NCBI RefSeq assembly: GCF_008369915.1
Contig: NZ_VSRN01000001.1
Span: forward strand, 3,654,501-3,718,500
Source: Dyadobacter sp. UC 10
GTDB taxonomy: Bacteria > Bacteroidota > Bacteroidia > Cytophagales > Spirosomataceae
Length of the DNA: 64,000 nucleotides
Direction of reading: 5' to 3'
The stretch's first letter is position 1. Each line of letters begins with the position of its first letter. The position numbers were made by a program, and so were the translations under genes. Positions 35,513 through 45,500 of this stretch are shown one piece after another. The notes under the pieces were generated by a model. The model had not been told where the DNA came from. It saw only the letters and a list, made by a program, of their open reading frames with translations, and searched no databases.

Positions 35513-38500
35513 CTATTTGCGTTTCTTCCCTTTCTTCTTCTCAGAAACTACCGGTTCTGTTTTTTGCTTGCTGAGGTCATTGATCCGGATATTCCTGAAT
35601 TTGAGGGGGGAACCGTGGCCCAGGAAACCTAAATGACCTGAAGTTCTTGACAAGCCCGGGTGTTCCTTGTGATCAGGCGTTCCGTTTTTGCTGGCTTCCG
35701 CAAGGTCGCCGTCAACAATGACAGTCCCATTTAAAGTAACCCGGATCTTTGATCCCTGCACGCGCACTTCCTCGTAGTTCCATTCCCCGAGAGGTTTCAA
35801 AAAGCCGCGTTTTGCAGGGATAATACCGTAAGCTGATCCGTGATATTGGTATTCCTTCAGATCTTTATATATATCGGCGTCGTTGTCGAGAATTTGTATC
35901 TCGGTACCTTCATAAGCAGCATCGCCTTGCATTGGTGTCCTGATTCCCAGACCGTTATTTGCTCCTGGTGTTAACTGAAACTCAAACCGGAAATCGAAAT
36001 CGCTGTATTCATCTTTGGTGTACAAATTTCCCTTTCCTCCTTTTTTCGGGTCAACAACCAGTTCGCCGCCTTCAATGAAATAATCCGTTCTGTTTCCGGT
36101 CCATTCAAACATATTAGTACCGTCAAAAAGCACTTTGAAACCTTCTTTTTTCTCTTCTTCGGATAAGACGAATTCCTTGCGCGGGATTTCGCGCACATAG
36201 ATATCGCGGTAATTGATTTGGTTCCCGTGTGCCTGCAATTCAAGTTGTTCCGAAGCGAAGATAGGCAGGTTTTTGTCCCAGTAATTTTCCAGAATCACAT
36301 TGTCGACAACATTTTCTCCGTTCAGATCAACAGAAACGCGGTCACCTATCATGGTGATGTGAAACGTATTCCATTCACCGATCGCATTATCAGCCAGTTT
36401 GGAAGGCTTGCTCGGGTTTTTCTGGTTATTATATAAACCGCCCGATCCTACCTGAGCACCTACATCCACGCGCGAAGTATCCCAGATTTGTACCTGCGGC
36501 GTACCTCTCAGATAAATACCAGCGTCACCGTCTTTCTGGATTTTCCAATCTACGTACATTTCAAAATCCCCGTACGGTTTAACCGTACACAAATTGTCGC
36601 CGTGGCCGGAAAATATCAGCTCTCCGTCTTTCGCATACCAGTCTTTTTTCATCGCTTCATCCGCTTTCGCCTGTTTAGCTTTCAGGGTATCTGCGCTCAT
36701 TTTAGCACGCGCTATCGGATTGGCCACCAAACCTTTCCAGCCTGTCAGGTCTTTTCCATTGAACAGTGAAACAAACCCTTCACCAGCCGGCATATCGGCC
36801 AAATGCCGGGTGATTGCCTGCTGCTGGTATTCGCTGTCTTTACCTTTCAAGAGGGAAGATGCTTTTGTCAGCAGCTCGCGGATTTCAGCTCCATAAAAGT
36901 CTCTGTTTGATAAAGCTATTGAAGCAACAGTTTGAGCGGCGATCGTTTGAATGTTTGGCTGATCCAGGTATTTTCCTGCAAATAATAATGCATTGATGGT
37001 CCGGTATCTGGCGAGCTCTTTCAAAATCATCTCTTTCTGGGTATCTGTCTTGGCTAGTCCCATTGCTTCCCGAAGCATGATTACCTTCAAAACAGGCGTC
37101 TTCGAAGATTTGCCTGCAACTGAAACATAGCCTGTCAAAGCCGCGTCAAATTCTCCTGCCTCCGTTGTTTTTTCGGCAATCGTTAACAGTTCCTTCGCGG
37201 CGCTTGCATCTGCCCAGGCCGCCAGCGAGCTGATCGCCGTTTTTTTCGTGGCAGCGTCGCCCTTCTCATAAGAAGAAACCACAGATCCCAATGCTTTTTT
37301 GCCACCGATCGTGGCCAGTACCGGCAGGTAATTGCGTTGTTTTTCCACCGTAGCCGACTGCATTTGTTTCAGGATCAGGTCCGTTTGCGCATTGGTTTCG
37401 CCAGAGCTTTTCACTACCGCGCTAATCGCATGCTGGACAGCAGCAATATCTTCGGGTGCAGTTTGTGAATTCAGTAAGGTAAATAACTGCGGCAGATCGT
37501 TGGCAGTTGCAAGCGATTTGAGTGAGCCAAATGCTGATTTCCGGACCGCCGGATCCGTACTTTTCAGCTGTGCGGAAACCACCGGAAGTTTGTCACTGGC
37601 CGCGCGCGCTGCGAGTACATCGATCAATGCGGCTTTGGCAGGAGCGGGCAGGGTAGGTATTGCTTTCGCGATCTGGTCGGGTAATGCGGCTCCTTTAATA
37701 GTGAGGAGACTACTTTTAACTGTTTCAATCTCTTCGAGGCTGGCAGTTTTTGTTACAGTGATCAGGCTGGCAATGCTGCTTTCCTGGCCGATTTTACCAG
37801 CCGCCCAAATCGCCGCTTTTTTTACTTGCGTATCTTTTGAAGTAAGTGATTTCAATATCGCAGGCAGCGCATCCTGCGAATCTGCGTGACCAAGCATTGT
37901 AATGATCTCTGCCTTTACTTCCGGTGTCGCTTTTTTCATTGCGGCCAGCCACGGGGCCGTTCCGTTCGCCATCAGGTATTTTTGACCAAGCTTCAAGGCT
38001 GCTGCGCGATATTCCGGATTGGTGCTTTGCAATGCACTTACCAGAGCAGGTACAGATTCTCTTTTCTTAATATCAGAATAGATTTTAAGCGCAGCCGATT
38101 TCGTAGCTACCTGCTTCGGGTCGGGTGTATTTTTAACAATTTCCCACGCAGCTTTCTCAGCGAGTGCAGCATTACCTGTTTTGGCAAGATTGGCGAGGTA
38201 TTTCAAATAAACGGCCGCCGCATCACTGCGATCATAACCGTACAAAGTTTTCTGCGCAGCCAGCATTAATACCTGCTCCGAAGAAGGCGCCGCAATTTCT
38301 GACAATGCATACAGACTCACTTTGCGCAAAAGCAGATCTTCGCTCGTCGCTGTTTTCTCGATTTGTGGCGCAGCTTCTTTGTACTTACTATCGCCAAGTG
38401 CCTCAATAATTGCGATTTGAGCGGCACCTTTTGCTTTGTCCAAAGCCTGGAACAACGCAGTACCAGCCGCAGTGGAGCCATTTCTCGCCAGCGCTCTTGC

Positions 38501-38950
38501 CGCCGGACCTGATAAACGTTCGTCACCGAGATAGCCTTTCAGCGCATTAACTGACTCGTCTTTTCCGACGGTTTGTAATTGGTATATCAGGAAATTCTTC
38601 GAATCAGGGTCGTTTACTTTTCCCAAAGCTTCACTGTAAGCTTCGGAAGCTGCAATTCTTGCAATTTCCTTGCCCGCTTGCGAGGCATAATAGGTAAAAC
38701 CGCCGAGCGCATACTGGATTTTGGTATTATCACCTTTGCCCAGCGGCGTCAGCATGGTGGCGATCTGAACGAGCGCAGGCTTGCCCAGCTGTTCCAGTTC
38801 AGCCATATTCTTTTTCAATCCGGCCTCATTCTGGGCAGGAAGTTTGGAGAACAAATCTTCGATCTTGGTAGTAAGAGAAGCATCTGTTTGTGCGAAAACC
38901 GGCGAAATAAGCAGGTACGCAGCTATAATTGGGTAGAAGATTTTCTTCAT
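35513..38950 (-). CDS. HEAT-repeat protein with two DUF1080 (3-keto-disaccharide hydrolase) domains
   Basis: This 1145-residue protein has a signal peptide ending near residue 21 (VFAQ). Residues of roughly 30-700 are Ala/Lys-rich helical repeats of HEAT type (for example LGHADSQDALPAILKSL). Two similar beta-sandwich domains follow, at about 723-925 (FVSLFNGKDLTGWKGL) and about 938-1130 (FKVLFDGTNMFEWTGN). Both have the LFDG/LFNG...W start and YEGTEIQILD/HGSAYG-type strands of PF06439. The tail is Lys-rich. The DUF1080 family includes enzymes that cleave 3-keto-glycosides. It probably acts in the periplasm, with the oxidoreductase encoded 71 bases upstream. Confidence 0.9.
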   Translation of the reverse strand: MKKIFYPIIAAYLLISPVFAQTDASLTTKIEDLFSKLPAQNEAGLKKNMAELEQLGKPALVQIATMLTPLGKGDNTKIQYALGGFTYYASQAGKEIARIAASEAYSEALGKVNDPDSKNFLIYQLQTVGKDESVNALKGYLGDERLSGPAARALARNGSTAAGTALFQALDKAKGAAQIAIIEALGDSKYKEAAPQIEKTATSEDLLLRKVSLYALSEIAAPSSEQVLMLAAQKTLYGYDRSDAAAVYLKYLANLAKTGNAALAEKAAWEIVKNTPDPKQVATKSAALKIYSDIKKRESVPALVSALQSTNPEYRAAALKLGQKYLMANGTAPWLAAMKKATPEVKAEIITMLGHADSQDALPAILKSLTSKDTQVKKAAIWAAGKIGQESSIASLITVTKTASLEEIETVKSSLLTIKGAALPDQIAKAIPTLPAPAKAALIDVLAARAASDKLPVVSAQLKSTDPAVRKSAFGSLKSLATANDLPQLFTLLNSQTAPEDIAAVQHAISAVVKSSGETNAQTDLILKQMQSATVEKQRNYLPVLATIGGKKALGSVVSSYEKGDAATKKTAISSLAAWADASAAKELLTIAEKTTEAGEFDAALTGYVSVAGKSSKTPVLKVIMLREAMGLAKTDTQKEMILKELARYRTINALLFAGKYLDQPNIQTIAAQTVASIALSNRDFYGAEIRELLTKASSLLKGKDSEYQQQAITRHLADMPAGEGFVSLFNGKDLTGWKGLVANPIARAKMSADTLKAKQAKADEAMKKDWYAKDGELIFSGHGDNLCTVKPYGDFEMYVDWKIQKDGDAGIYLRGTPQVQIWDTSRVDVGAQVGSGGLYNNQKNPSKPSKLADNAIGEWNTFHITMIGDRVSVDLNGENVVDNVILENYWDKNLPIFASEQLELQAHGNQINYRDIYVREIPRKEFVLSEEEKKEGFKVLFDGTNMFEWTGNRTDYFIEGGELVVDPKKGGKGNLYTKDEYSDFDFRFEFQLTPGANNGLGIRTPMQGDAAYEGTEIQILDNDADIYKDLKEYQYHGSAYGIIPAKRGFLKPLGEWNYEEVRVQGSKIRVTLNGTVIVDGDLAEASKNGTPDHKEHPGLSRTSGHLGFLGHGSPLKFRNIRINDLSKQKTEPVVSEKKKGKKRK

Positions 38951-39021
38951 TGTTTTTTTGAAGCCTTGGCAAATGCCGGAGCCTGTAAGGTGGTTTCAGG
39001 ATTTTGGTAAAATGCGGTGGA

Positions 39022-40296
39022 TCAAATGGTCCATGGCCCGCGCATAGGTTGGTTGATCAGGCGGTTGGCGCCTTCATCGTCTACAAATTCCTGCTTTTCG
39101 GGATCAAATTTCAGGGAGCGGCCCAGCCTCAACGCAGCCAGTCCCATATTCACGATCGTGCAGGAACGGTGGCCGTTTTCTTCGTTCAGCGCAAATTTTT
39201 TCCGGTTTTTAACAGCATCTACAAAATCCGTAACCTGTGGCTCGGGGTCGGGGAAAGCTGCCAGTTTCTTTTCCAGATCAGGAATGTCGGATTTAAAATT
39301 CGGGTACAGTTTCCCTTTCGGCCCTTCGATATAAGCGACTTTTTCGTCTTTCGCTTCACCGTCCAGAATGATCTGGCAACCGTCTTCATAAGTGTAGGTA
39401 ATACGTCTCCACGTGCCTACCGCCTCGGTATGCTGCTGCGGCGCATCCACTTCCACGCTCACTGGACTGGTATCGTCTTTTCCCAAAAAGTACTGAACGG
39501 GATCCAGGTAATGCTGGCCCATGTCGCCTAATCCGCCGCCATCGTAATCCCAGTAGCCGCGGAAAGTCTGGTGCACGCGGTGCTCGCTATACGGTTTGTA
39601 AGGAGCGGGGCCGAGCCACATTTCGTAGTCCAGATCGGCTGGTACCGGCTGGGGTGCATTGTTTGTTTTCCCAACCCAATAAAATTTCCAGTCAAAACCG
39701 GTATGCTTGCTTACGGTCACTTTCAAAGGCCAGCCCAATAATCCACTCTGAACGAGCTTCTTAATAGGTTTGACAGGCGTTCTCATGCCGTAAAAATTAT
39801 CTTCAAAACGAAACCAGGTATTCAATCGGAAAACCCTTCCGTGCTGCTGCACAGCTTCGACCAGTCGTTTTCCTTCACCGATCGTACGCGTCATTGGTTT
39901 TTCACACCACACATCTTTACCAGCGCGGGCTGCGTCGGCGGCGATGATCCCGTGCCAGTGCGGCGGGGTAGCCACGTGCACAATATCCACTTCGGGAAGC
40001 TGGATCAGTTCGCGGTAGTCGGAAAAGGTTTTTACACCTTTGTCGACCATACTTACTGCTGTGGCGAGATGCTTTTTATCCACATCGCAAAGCGCAACGA
40101 CTTTGGTTCCTGCATAAGGAATGTGGCCGCGGCCCATGGAGCCGGTACCCACAATCGCTTTGGTAAGCTGGTCGCTCGGAGCGAGGAAGCCTTTGCCGAG
40201 TACGTGGCGCGGAACGATCGAAAAAGTCGCCAGTGTGGCAATAGAACCTTTGATAAAGTTCCTTCTGGATGCAGAAGTACCTTTCTGTTCTTTCAT
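39022..40296 (-). CDS. Gfo/Idh/MocA-family oxidoreductase, Tat-exported
   Basis: This 424-residue protein starts with a twin-arginine signal (SASRRNFIKG at about 8-17) and a hydrophobic segment. The Rossmann motif is GTGSMGRGH at about residues 51-59, and the Gfo/Idh signature CEKPMTRT is around residue 134. The C-terminal half is the alpha/beta dimerisation domain. The prosthetic NAD(P) would be bound before export, a common reason for using Tat. It could oxidise a sugar C3-OH to a keto sugar that the DUF1080 protein, 71 bases downstream, then cleaves; this pairing is inference from the neighbourhood. Confidence 0.92.
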   Translation of the reverse strand: MKEQKGTSASRRNFIKGSIATLATFSIVPRHVLGKGFLAPSDQLTKAIVGTGSMGRGHIPYAGTKVVALCDVDKKHLATAVSMVDKGVKTFSDYRELIQLPEVDIVHVATPPHWHGIIAADAARAGKDVWCEKPMTRTIGEGKRLVEAVQQHGRVFRLNTWFRFEDNFYGMRTPVKPIKKLVQSGLLGWPLKVTVSKHTGFDWKFYWVGKTNNAPQPVPADLDYEMWLGPAPYKPYSEHRVHQTFRGYWDYDGGGLGDMGQHYLDPVQYFLGKDDTSPVSVEVDAPQQHTEAVGTWRRITYTYEDGCQIILDGEAKDEKVAYIEGPKGKLYPNFKSDIPDLEKKLAAFPDPEPQVTDFVDAVKNRKKFALNEENGHRSCTIVNMGLAALRLGRSLKFDPEKQEFVDDEGANRLINQPMRGPWTI

Positions 40297-40428
40297 TGAT
40301 TAAGGTGATTTAGGAAATAAAATTAAGTAACAGCCTTCAATTTAGGTCAATATTCAGAACCGGCCAAAACTGCCTGTCGCTTTATGGGAATACCAACAGT
40401 AATTAACGGAATTTGAAAAGTTGGTTGT

Positions 40429-41988
40429 CTATAACGGAATATTACCATGCTTTTTCCGTGGTAGCACAGCCACTTTATTTTCCAGCATTTCAAAGGCGGC
40501 GATCAGTTTTTGACGGGTTTGTTCGGGGTAAATTACTTCGTCAATATAGCCCCTGTTCGCTGCCAGATATGGGTTTGCGAATTTTTCAGTGTATTCGGTG
40601 ATCTTTTCCTGCAACTTCTCCTGCGGGTTTTCAGCCTGGGCGATGTCGCGTTTGAAAATGATCTCCGCCGCGCCGCTTGCGCCCATTACCGCAATCTCGG
40701 CACTCGGCCAGGCGTAGTTCATGTCGGCGCCAATGTGTTTAGAATTCATCACATCATATGCGCCGCCATATGCTTTTCGGGTGATCACTGTGATACGCGG
40801 GACCGTCGCTTCGCAGAATGCATAAAGCAGTTTGGCGCCATTTGTAATGATCGCATTCCATTCCTGGTCGGTGCCGGGCAGAAAGCCTGGTACATCTTCA
40901 AGAACGAGTAAGGGGATATTGAAACTGTCACAAAAACGAACAAACCGCGCCGCTTTCTGACTTGCGTGAATATCAAGTACCCCTGCCAGGACAGCCGGCT
41001 GATTCGCCACGATACCAATACTTCTGCCCGCCAATCTCGCAAAGCCGACGACAATATTCTCCGCAAAATTCGCGTGCACTTCATGGAAACTGCCCTCGTC
41101 TGTAAGCTCGGTAATTACCTCACGCATTTCGTAAGGCTGGTTGGAGCTCGGCGGGATTATCGTATTCAGCGCGGGTCGCCGCTCATTTGCAGCGGTATAG
41201 GGTACTCTCGGCGCTTCGTCTTCGCAGTTTTGGGGAATATAGCTCAGCAACTTCTTGATAGAAAGAAGGCATTCCACTTCATTGGGGGCTACAAAATGCG
41301 TTACGCCCGACTTGGAAGCGTGTGTCATCGCGCCGCCCAGCTCCTCTGAGGTTACTTCTTCATGCGTGACAGTTTTGACGACATTCGGTCCCGTTACAAA
41401 CATGTAACTGGTATTTTCAACCATTAAAATAAAATCGGTAATCGCGGGAGAATATACCGCCCCGCCCGCGCAGGGCCCCATTACCGCCGAAATTTGGGGA
41501 ATAACGCCGGAGGCAAGGGTGTTTTTGTAAAAAATATCAGCATAACCCGCCAGTGAAAGTACGCCTTCCTGAATGCGCGCACCACCGGAATCGTTTAAAC
41601 CGATAACAGGGGCACCATTTTTCATGGCAAGGTCCATGAGCTTGCAGATCTTTTCGGCGTGGGTTTCAGAAAGTGAGCCGCCGAAAACGGTGAAATCCTG
41701 CGCGAAAATATAGATAAGACGGTTATTTACTTTCCCGTAACCTGTAACCACACCGTCACCGAGGTAATGCTCCTTGTCCAGTCCGAAATCGCTGCTTCTG
41801 TGCGTGACAAACCTGCCTATTTCTTCAAAAGTACCTTCGTCAAGCAGTACCGAAATCCGCTCGCGGGCTGTCAGTTTTCCCTTTTTGTGCTGTGCTTCAA
41901 TCCTTTTTTCGCCACCTCCGAGTTCTGCCTCAGCATTTTTTTTATCTAATAGTTCTTTTTTGGAAATTGCGGCGGATTCGGATTTCAT
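40429..41988 (-). CDS. Acyl-CoA carboxylase beta subunit (propionyl-CoA carboxylase type)
   Basis: This 519-residue carboxyltransferase has the two-crotonase layout. The N-terminal half has [32 protein letters not shown] and [16 protein letters not shown]; the segment [19 protein letters not shown] is the oxyanion-hole region. The C-terminal half has [17 protein letters not shown] and [13 protein letters not shown]. It moves carboxyl from biotin to acyl-CoA. The size fits PccB-like beta subunits. No biotin carboxylase or alpha subunit is adjacent. It is divergent from porQ with an 84-base gap. Confidence 0.93.
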   Translation of the reverse strand: MKSESAAISKKELLDKKNAEAELGGGEKRIEAQHKKGKLTARERISVLLDEGTFEEIGRFVTHRSSDFGLDKEHYLGDGVVTGYGKVNNRLIYIFAQDFTVFGGSLSETHAEKICKLMDLAMKNGAPVIGLNDSGGARIQEGVLSLAGYADIFYKNTLASGVIPQISAVMGPCAGGAVYSPAITDFILMVENTSYMFVTGPNVVKTVTHEEVTSEELGGAMTHASKSGVTHFVAPNEVECLLSIKKLLSYIPQNCEDEAPRVPYTAANERRPALNTIIPPSSNQPYEMREVITELTDEGSFHEVHANFAENIVVGFARLAGRSIGIVANQPAVLAGVLDIHASQKAARFVRFCDSFNIPLLVLEDVPGFLPGTDQEWNAIITNGAKLLYAFCEATVPRITVITRKAYGGAYDVMNSKHIGADMNYAWPSAEIAVMGASGAAEIIFKRDIAQAENPQEKLQEKITEYTEKFANPYLAANRGYIDEVIYPEQTRQKLIAAFEMLENKVAVLPRKKHGNIPL

Positions 41989-42007
41989 GTAATACAGGCG
42001 ATATGGT

Positions 42008-42015
42008 TACATTTG
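42008..42015 (+). promoter_or_regulatory. -7 element of porQ
   Basis: TACATTTG matches TAnnTTTG, 58 bases before the chosen ATG. A long in-frame extension of porQ would start upstream of it, so the shorter start is preferred. Confidence 0.45.
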
Positions 42016-42072
42016 TTTTCAACGGGTTATAAATATAGCGGCATTTTACTGATTCGGGAAATATCGATACTT

Positions 42073-43134
42073 ATGAGGGTGTTAGGGGGCCAGGCTTTTA
42101 TTTTTACAATGCTGGTGACCCTGCTGTCTCAGGCTGCAATCGCACAGCCGACTGGCGGACGAAGCAAGCTTGACTTTCTAGTATTACCTGCGCAGGCAAA
42201 AAATACAGCGCTCGGTACGCACCATTTAACAGCTCCCGGCAACGATCCTGCGCTATTTCTCCAGAATCCTTCATTACTTGACTCCACTAAATCGGACAAT
42301 GCTTCGGTGAACCTGATGCCTTACCTTGCTGATACCAGATTTTTGAATCTGGCATATGCAGGAAAAGCGGGAAAACAGCCCGGAGTCTGGGCGGTAGGGC
42401 TGCAATATCTGAATTACGGTACCATGGAGGAAACCGATGATATGGGGAATGTGATCGGCGAATTCCGGGCGGCAGATTACGGATTATCTGCCGGGTACGG
42501 GCATTCAATAGGCGCATTTTCGGTAGGAGGGACGGTGAAATTCGTAGGCGCGTCTGTGGAAACTTATCAGACCTGGGGAGTGGCATTTGACTGGGGCGCT
42601 GTTTTTAAACATCCGAAAGAGGATTTTACGGTAGGCTTTGTGGTCAAAAATATGGGTTTCCTGAAACAGAACTTTAACGGCGCCACTACGCCCGTTTTGC
42701 CACTGGATGTTCGCGCGGGCATTACGTTTAAACCTGAGTATATGCCTGTGAGAGTGACAGTTACTGCGCATCATCTCAATAGGTTCGACATGGTGTACAA
42801 TGATCCCGCCTTGTTTTTTACCTACGATATCAATGGAAACAGGCTGCCCAGAAAGGTAGGAATTGCAGAAAAGCTCGGCCGGCATTTGTCGCTCGGGGCG
42901 GAGGCGCTGATCCATAAAAAATTCCGTCTCCTGCTGGGTTATGATCATTTGCGCAGACAGGAACTGCGGCTTTCCGATCGGGGCGCATTGGCCGGGTTTT
43001 CTTTTGGATTGTGGCTGAGGATTAAGCGGTTCGAGGTCAGTTACGGTCGCGCGCAATATGTGCCGGGTTTTGGAAGCAGCTCTCTTTCAATCGTCATGAA
43101 TCTGAAAAAGGATTTTGCAAAAGAACCCTACTGA
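42073..43134 (+). CDS. porQ: Type IX secretion system protein PorQ
   Basis: This protein has 353 residues from the ATG at 42073. The signal peptide spans about residues 1-25 (AAIAQ). The beginning DFLVLPAQAKNTALGTHHLTAPGNDPALFLQNPSLLD and the beta-strand-rich remainder match PorQ, an outer-membrane, FadL/PorV-like barrel that helps attach A-LPS-linked cargo in the type IX system. The presence of porQ suggests a T9SS elsewhere in the genome. The last seven bases overlap the convergent ABC gene. Confidence 0.85.
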   Translation: MRVLGGQAFIFTMLVTLLSQAAIAQPTGGRSKLDFLVLPAQAKNTALGTHHLTAPGNDPALFLQNPSLLDSTKSDNASVNLMPYLADTRFLNLAYAGKAGKQPGVWAVGLQYLNYGTMEETDDMGNVIGEFRAADYGLSAGYGHSIGAFSVGGTVKFVGASVETYQTWGVAFDWGAVFKHPKEDFTVGFVVKNMGFLKQNFNGATTPVLPLDVRAGITFKPEYMPVRVTVTAHHLNRFDMVYNDPALFFTYDINGNRLPRKVGIAEKLGRHLSLGAEALIHKKFRLLLGYDHLRRQELRLSDRGALAGFSFGLWLRIKRFEVSYGRAQYVPGFGSSSLSIVMNLKKDFAKEPY

Positions 43135-44621
43135 ACAACAATTCCCTTTTCAAGTTTCAGGAAATGCGTGACACAGGAAGGTATTTCCTGCGGGTAATGT
43201 GACACGTAGATCAACGTTCTGTCCGAAGTGTCGCAAATCGCGTCTACCACTGATTTGAAATATTCAATCGCTTCACTATCAAGTCCCTGGCATGGTTCGT
43301 CGAGGATTAGTAGCGGTGGGTTTTTGACCAGCGCCCGGGCAAGCAATACCATTCTCTGCTGACCTTTTGAAAGCTGTGAAAAGTCTTTTTCAATCAATTG
43401 ACCGACATGCAGCAGCTCTGCGACCTGGTGTACGCGGCGAATCTGTAACTCTGAGAGTTTTTTGAAAAACACCCCTGTCGCATCGAAAAAGCCCGACGCT
43501 ATTGTTTTGAAAACCGTCGTATTTCTTGGAAAATAAAGGTGCAGTTCCGGTGAAACATGCCCGATCTTTTGCTTGATATCCCAGATCGACGCACCTGCTC
43601 CGCCGCGTTTTTTGTCAAAAAGATCGAAATCATTGGCGAAACGCTGCGGATTATCAGCGGTCAGAATGCTGAGCAGCGTTGATTTACCGGAGCCATTTGC
43701 GCCGGACAACGCCCATTTTTCACCTTTCGCTACTTTCCAGTTTACATTATCGAGTATCACCTCACTGCCATATTTGATTTTGATGTTGCGTAGGTCAAAT
43801 GCTATGTTGAAGTCAGTAAATTCGGGTGAACCGAAATCCACCAGGCGGACCGCATCTGGCTGTGGATGTTTGATTGGCTGGGTAGCTGCTTTGAAATCAG
43901 ACACCTTCGTTTTTCTGATGATTTTGCCTTCATTCATTTCCAGAACATGCGTTACACAGGCAGGAATCTCAGTCGCCGTAGTTGCCATAATAATAGTAAC
44001 CCCTTCGTTAGCAAGGTGGCTGAGTGCATTTCGCAACACTTCTCTGGAATGCACGTCCAGCCCGCTGAATGCGTTATCAAGCATCAGCAGTTTCGGTTTC
44101 TTTAAAAGTGACTTTGCAAGAAGCATTCTACGCGTTTCCCCATTTGAAAGCGTCACAAAAGGATGATCAAGCAAATGAATGAGGGAAAGTAATTTGGAAA
44201 CTCTGGCTAGTTCGTCTTCACTCACCTTCGAGGGCTGCAAGTCCACAGACTTATCGTCGACCGTCCCGACCGGTTTGAGCTGATCCGTCAAAACCTCACG
44301 CAGGGTAGGCGCGCGCTCGGCCTCGTAAGCATGAAATCGCTGCTGATAGTACTCAGCACCGGCGCTGACAATCCGATTAAAAGAGTAGTCGTTCGAAGCG
44401 AGCTCGACAGTTTCCCGCAAAGGCGCCTGCCAGCCGTAGCTTATTTTGCCGGAGAGTACCGGCCATTTGCCAGCTAAAATTTCAAGCAACACCGTTTTTC
44501 CAGCCCCGTTCGGCCCGATCACCGCCCAGTTTTCCCCTTTTTCAATATCCCAATTGACATCTGAAAGAACCTGAATCTCATATTTTCGGACCGAGACATT
44601 TTGAAGAGAAACCACTGACAT
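43128..44621 (-). CDS. Double-ABC ATPase (ModF-like)
   Basis: This 497-residue protein has two ABC domains and no transmembrane region. The first Walker A is GPNGAGKT around residue 37 and its signature is LSNGETRR; the second Walker A is GANGSGKST and its signature is LSKGQQRM, with the Walker B LLILDEPCQGLD near the end. The linker is short. Length and layout resemble ModF/PhrA ATPases and differ from ABC-F proteins, which have the arm/linker region. The exact role is not clear; ModF is associated with molybdate, but no molybdate genes are present here. Confidence 0.88.
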   Translation of the reverse strand: MSVVSLQNVSVRKYEIQVLSDVNWDIEKGENWAVIGPNGAGKTVLLEILAGKWPVLSGKISYGWQAPLRETVELASNDYSFNRIVSAGAEYYQQRFHAYEAERAPTLREVLTDQLKPVGTVDDKSVDLQPSKVSEDELARVSKLLSLIHLLDHPFVTLSNGETRRMLLAKSLLKKPKLLMLDNAFSGLDVHSREVLRNALSHLANEGVTIIMATTATEIPACVTHVLEMNEGKIIRKTKVSDFKAATQPIKHPQPDAVRLVDFGSPEFTDFNIAFDLRNIKIKYGSEVILDNVNWKVAKGEKWALSGANGSGKSTLLSILTADNPQRFANDFDLFDKKRGGAGASIWDIKQKIGHVSPELHLYFPRNTTVFKTIASGFFDATGVFFKKLSELQIRRVHQVAELLHVGQLIEKDFSQLSKGQQRMVLLARALVKNPPLLILDEPCQGLDSEAIEYFKSVVDAICDTSDRTLIYVSHYPQEIPSCVTHFLKLEKGIVVQ

Positions 44622-44678
44622 GAAGTATTGAACACTTTAATGAATGCGCAATATTATAACTTTGAATGTAATAGGAAA

Positions 44679-44712
44679 CAAAAAAAGCATCCTGGCATGG
44701 ATGCTTTTTTTG
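44679..44712 (-). terminator. Terminator after the DJ-1 family gene
   Basis: CAAAAAAAGCATCC (44679-44692) and GGATGCTTTTTTTG (44699-44712) are perfect 14-bp arms around a six-base loop, 24 bases beyond the stop codon. Confidence 0.9.
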
Positions 44713-44736
44713 TCGTTTATAGTTTGCTAATGAATA

Positions 44737-45288
44737 TCAATGTTGTAATTCAAGATTAAATTCTTTGAGCATGGAAGTTGTAAATGCGGAAAGATCGTCG
44801 GTTGTTCGGCTGGTTACCAAACCGTTATTCGTCACCACTTCCTGATCAATCCAGATCGCTCCCGCATTTTCAAGATCATGACGGATGGCAGCGTAAGAAG
44901 TAAGCGTTCGTCCGAGTACCACATCAGCATCGATCAATATCTGAGGCCCGTGGCATATCGCGGCTACGGGTTTACCGTTGATAAAGAACGACTTCACAAA
45001 ATCAATGGCTTTTTGTTGCATCCGCAGCGCATCAAGCCCTATGACGCCACCAGGAATCAACAGTGCGTCGTAATATTCCGGCCGGGCCATTTGAAGCGGC
45101 ACATTTACCCTGTGCTTTTCGCCCCAGTCCAGGTGGCTCCATCCCCTCACCTGATCTTTGTTCGGGGAGATCAGGTGGGTCGTTGCGCCCATCCGATCTA
45201 GGACTTTTCTGGGGCAGGTCATTTCGACTTGCTCAAATCCATCTGCAACCAGAATTGCAACTTTAAATGAATTTAGCGTTTGTAACAT
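44737..45288 (-). CDS. DJ-1/PfpI family protein
   Basis: This protein has 183 residues from the ATG at 45288; the open frame runs on to 45384 but the extra 32 residues are not part of the fold. The core is VAILVADGFEQVEM (strand and Glu), LLIPGGVIGLDALR and AAICHGPQIL, whose Cys is the usual nucleophile, followed by LTSYAAIRHDLENAG. PfpI/YhbO-like proteins act as deglycases or proteases/chaperones. It is cytoplasmic with no signal. Confidence 0.9.
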   Translation of the reverse strand: MLQTLNSFKVAILVADGFEQVEMTCPRKVLDRMGATTHLISPNKDQVRGWSHLDWGEKHRVNVPLQMARPEYYDALLIPGGVIGLDALRMQQKAIDFVKSFFINGKPVAAICHGPQILIDADVVLGRTLTSYAAIRHDLENAGAIWIDQEVVTNNGLVTSRTTDDLSAFTTSMLKEFNLELQH

Positions 45289-45450
45289 GGAGTTCGTGAT
45301 GGAATAAAGGTTTAGATAATTCAGGTATTTAATTGCACAAAAATTATGCCAAATTGTAAACATCATGTAGGAGCCATTTTTCAAACGTTTGCGTAGCTCA
45401 CAATCTACATATGTGGAACCTCAGCTTATCTTTCCCCAAACCTTATTAAA

Positions 45451-45482
45451 TAGAAAAAGCAGTCGGAAGACTGCTTTTTCTA
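45451..45482 (-). terminator. Terminator of clpB
   Basis: TAGAAAAAGCAGTC (45451-45464) and GACTGCTTTTTCTA (45469-45482) are perfect 14-bp arms with loop GGAA. It is 19 bases beyond the clpB stop. Confidence 0.92.
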
Positions 45483-45500
45483 TTATAATTATTTCAAGAA

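Noticed and set aside
43128..44621. ABC-F translation factor for the double-ABC protein
   Set aside because: The two domains lack the long arm and inter-domain linker of ABC-F proteins, so a ModF-like assignment is preferred.
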